Positions 62,920 through 64,000 of a stretch of 64,000 nt of DNA are shown here, piece after piece. Source of the stretch: Neobacillus bataviensis (GTDB lineage Bacteria; Bacillota; Bacilli; Bacillales_B; DSM-18226); assembly GCF_019969725.1 (NCBI RefSeq), contig NZ_JAHXYW010000002.1, positions 1-64,000 of the forward strand, in the 5' to 3' direction. The notes under the pieces were generated by a model. The model saw nothing but the letters and a program-made list of their open reading frames with translations, did not search any database and had not been told where the DNA came from. How positions within the stretch are numbered: position 1 is the stretch's first letter; every line of letters begins with the position of its first letter. Made by a program: the position numbers and the translations under genes.

Positions 62920-63750
62920 ATGGAAACTCGTTACGCAAATCACCCAGAAGAGATCAAACGTTACAATACAGACGAATTAAGGAAGCATTTCCTTGTGGAA
63001 ACACTTTTTGAACCAGGGAAGGTTCATCTAACTTATACACACGTGGACCGGATGATTTTTGGCGGGGTCACTCCTGCAGAAAAGGAATTGACGATTAAGC
63101 TTGATAAGCAGCTCGGTGTCAACTATTTCCTAGAGCGCCGTGAATTAGGAATCATTAATATTGGCGGTGACGGTTCCGTTATTCTTGATGGAGTCGAATA
63201 TGAAATGCAGCGCCGTGATGGTCTTTATGTAGGCAAAGGCACAGAGGAAGTTCTGTTCCGTTCAAAGGATGCCAATAATCCTGCGAAGTTTTATATCAAT
63301 TCTACTCCTGCTCATCATAAGTATCCAACCGTCAAAATCGATATCAACAAAATTAAGCCGCTTGAGGCTGGTGAGCCAGGCACATTGAATGAAAGAAAAA
63401 TCTATCAGTATGTTCATCCTAATGTTTGTGAAAGCTGCCAGCTGCAAATGGGACTAACGATGTTGTCACCAGGAAGTGTCTGGAACACGATGCCATGCCA
63501 TACCCATGAGCGCCGGATGGAAGTGTACTTGTACTTTGATATGGAACCTGAAACTCGTGTTTTTCATTTCATGGGACAACCGAATGAAACAAGACATCTA
63601 GTTATTAAAAACGAGCAGGCTGCCATTTCTCCAAGCTGGTCCATCCATACAGGAACAGCCACCAGCAATTACACATTCATTTGGGGAATGTGCGGCGAAA
63701 ATATTACCTATGATGATATGGATCATGTAAAAATGGAAGATTTGAGATAG
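62920..63750 (+). CDS. kduI: 5-keto-4-deoxyuronate isomerase
   Basis: 276 aa cupin. The zinc site is in NTMPCHTHERRMEVYLYFDM (two His and a Glu), with a further His later in SWSIHTGTATSNYTFIWGM. FERRELGIINIGGDG-like text (LERRELGIINIGG) and YVGKGTEEV fit KduI. It converts 5-keto-4-deoxyuronate, the GH105 product, to 3-deoxy-hexosulonate for KduD. GGAGG lies upstream. Confidence 0.96.
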   Translation: METRYANHPEEIKRYNTDELRKHFLVETLFEPGKVHLTYTHVDRMIFGGVTPAEKELTIKLDKQLGVNYFLERRELGIINIGGDGSVILDGVEYEMQRRDGLYVGKGTEEVLFRSKDANNPAKFYINSTPAHHKYPTVKIDINKIKPLEAGEPGTLNERKIYQYVHPNVCESCQLQMGLTMLSPGSVWNTMPCHTHERRMEVYLYFDMEPETRVFHFMGQPNETRHLVIKNEQAAISPSWSIHTGTATSNYTFIWGMCGENITYDDMDHVKMEDLR

Positions 63751-63785
63751 AACGTAATAGATTAACAGATTAGGAGGTATAACGG

Positions 63786-64000
63786 ATGACCATCCAATTA
63801 AATAATTTCTCACTAGACTTTTTCTCCCTGACCGGTAAGGTTGCGATGGTTACGGGAGGTAATACAGGATTAGGCCAAGGCTATGCCGTGGCACTTGCCA
63901 AGGCCGGTGCTGACCTATTTATAGTGACTCATGGGAACAATTGGGATGAAACCAGAGGGCTAATCGAGCAAGAAGGGCGTCGCGTTGAGTTTTTCCAAGC
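63786..64000 (+). CDS. kduD: 2-keto-3-deoxygluconate dehydrogenase, short-chain type (partial)
   Basis: Only the first 71 codons are in the window. The Rossmann start GKVAMVTGGNTGLGQGYAVAL is typical of short-chain dehydrogenases, and HGNNWDETRGLIEQEGRRVEF resembles KduD. AGGAGG lies 8 bases before the ATG. The place after kduI supports KduD, which reduces the KduI product to KDG. Confidence 0.85.
   Translation, partial: MTIQLNNFSLDFFSLTGKVAMVTGGNTGLGQGYAVALAKAGADLFIVTHGNNWDETRGLIEQEGRRVEFFQ

Overview
The window looks like chromosome of a low-GC, endospore-forming Bacillaceae species (Bacillus or Neobacillus type). The support is a Bacillus-style rRNA/tRNA block, a GerA-family germinant receptor operon, a complete dpp-ykf muropeptide operon in Bacillus subtilis gene order, a Des lipid desaturase, and AGGAGG-type ribosome binding sites throughout. 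The species cannot be named from the sequence alone.

Layout. 1-1690: 3' end of a 23S rRNA gene, 5S rRNA and twelve tRNA genes ending in a terminator; tRNA-fMet is preceded by a duplicated 5' fragment and a hairpin-rich insert. 1690-1905: first 52-bp tandem array. 1930-6820: phosphatase, DinB-like protein, orphan histidine kinase, an unrecognised protein and an RMD1/DUF155 protein. 7066-8712: Des desaturase with a DesR-like receiver whose DNA-binding domain has decayed. 8768-10531: two copies of a palindromic Bacillus repeat element, one carrying a second 52-bp array, around a frameshifted membrane fusion protein gene. 10559-14710: PepSY-type membrane protein, BmrA-like ABC exporter, two-component system. 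14792-20807: ilvE, two small genes, a DUF457 membrane protein, a glycosyltransferase, a broken alkaline phosphatase gene and a phosphonate-type hexapeptide transferase, with Pho-box-like repeats between the last groups.

20989-30753 (minus strand) is the most unusual part. An ATP-grasp ligase gene and a gene for an uncharacterised protein with a papain-like Gln-Cys-His-Asn signature sit upstream of argC-argJ-argB-argD in one apparent operon with an ARG-box-like site at its promoter. A paralogue of the papain-like gene lies just downstream of the operon. argCJBD make ornithine, and no carAB/argF/argG/argH follow, so a dedicated ornithine supply for an unknown amide-forming pathway is a reasonable hypothesis.

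30962-35808: GNAT protein, TerB-like protein, germination receptor operon. 35989-46208: dppABCDE-ykfABCD plus a cytoplasmic class A beta-lactamase-fold hydrolase, for import and dismantling of murein peptides, with a CodY-like site on the promoter. 46374-47660: solitary kynureninase with a perfect cre-type site. 47816-64000: pectin/rhamnogalacturonan utilisation: oxidoreductase, two paralogous sugar-binding lipoproteins separated by an 18-unit 52-bp array, permeases, GH105 hydrolase, phosphomannose-isomerase-like protein, YesM/YesN-type two-component system, then kdgA-kdgK-kduI-kduD (kduD cut by the window end). Three promoters here share the 12-bp operator core GAAACCGTTTTC.
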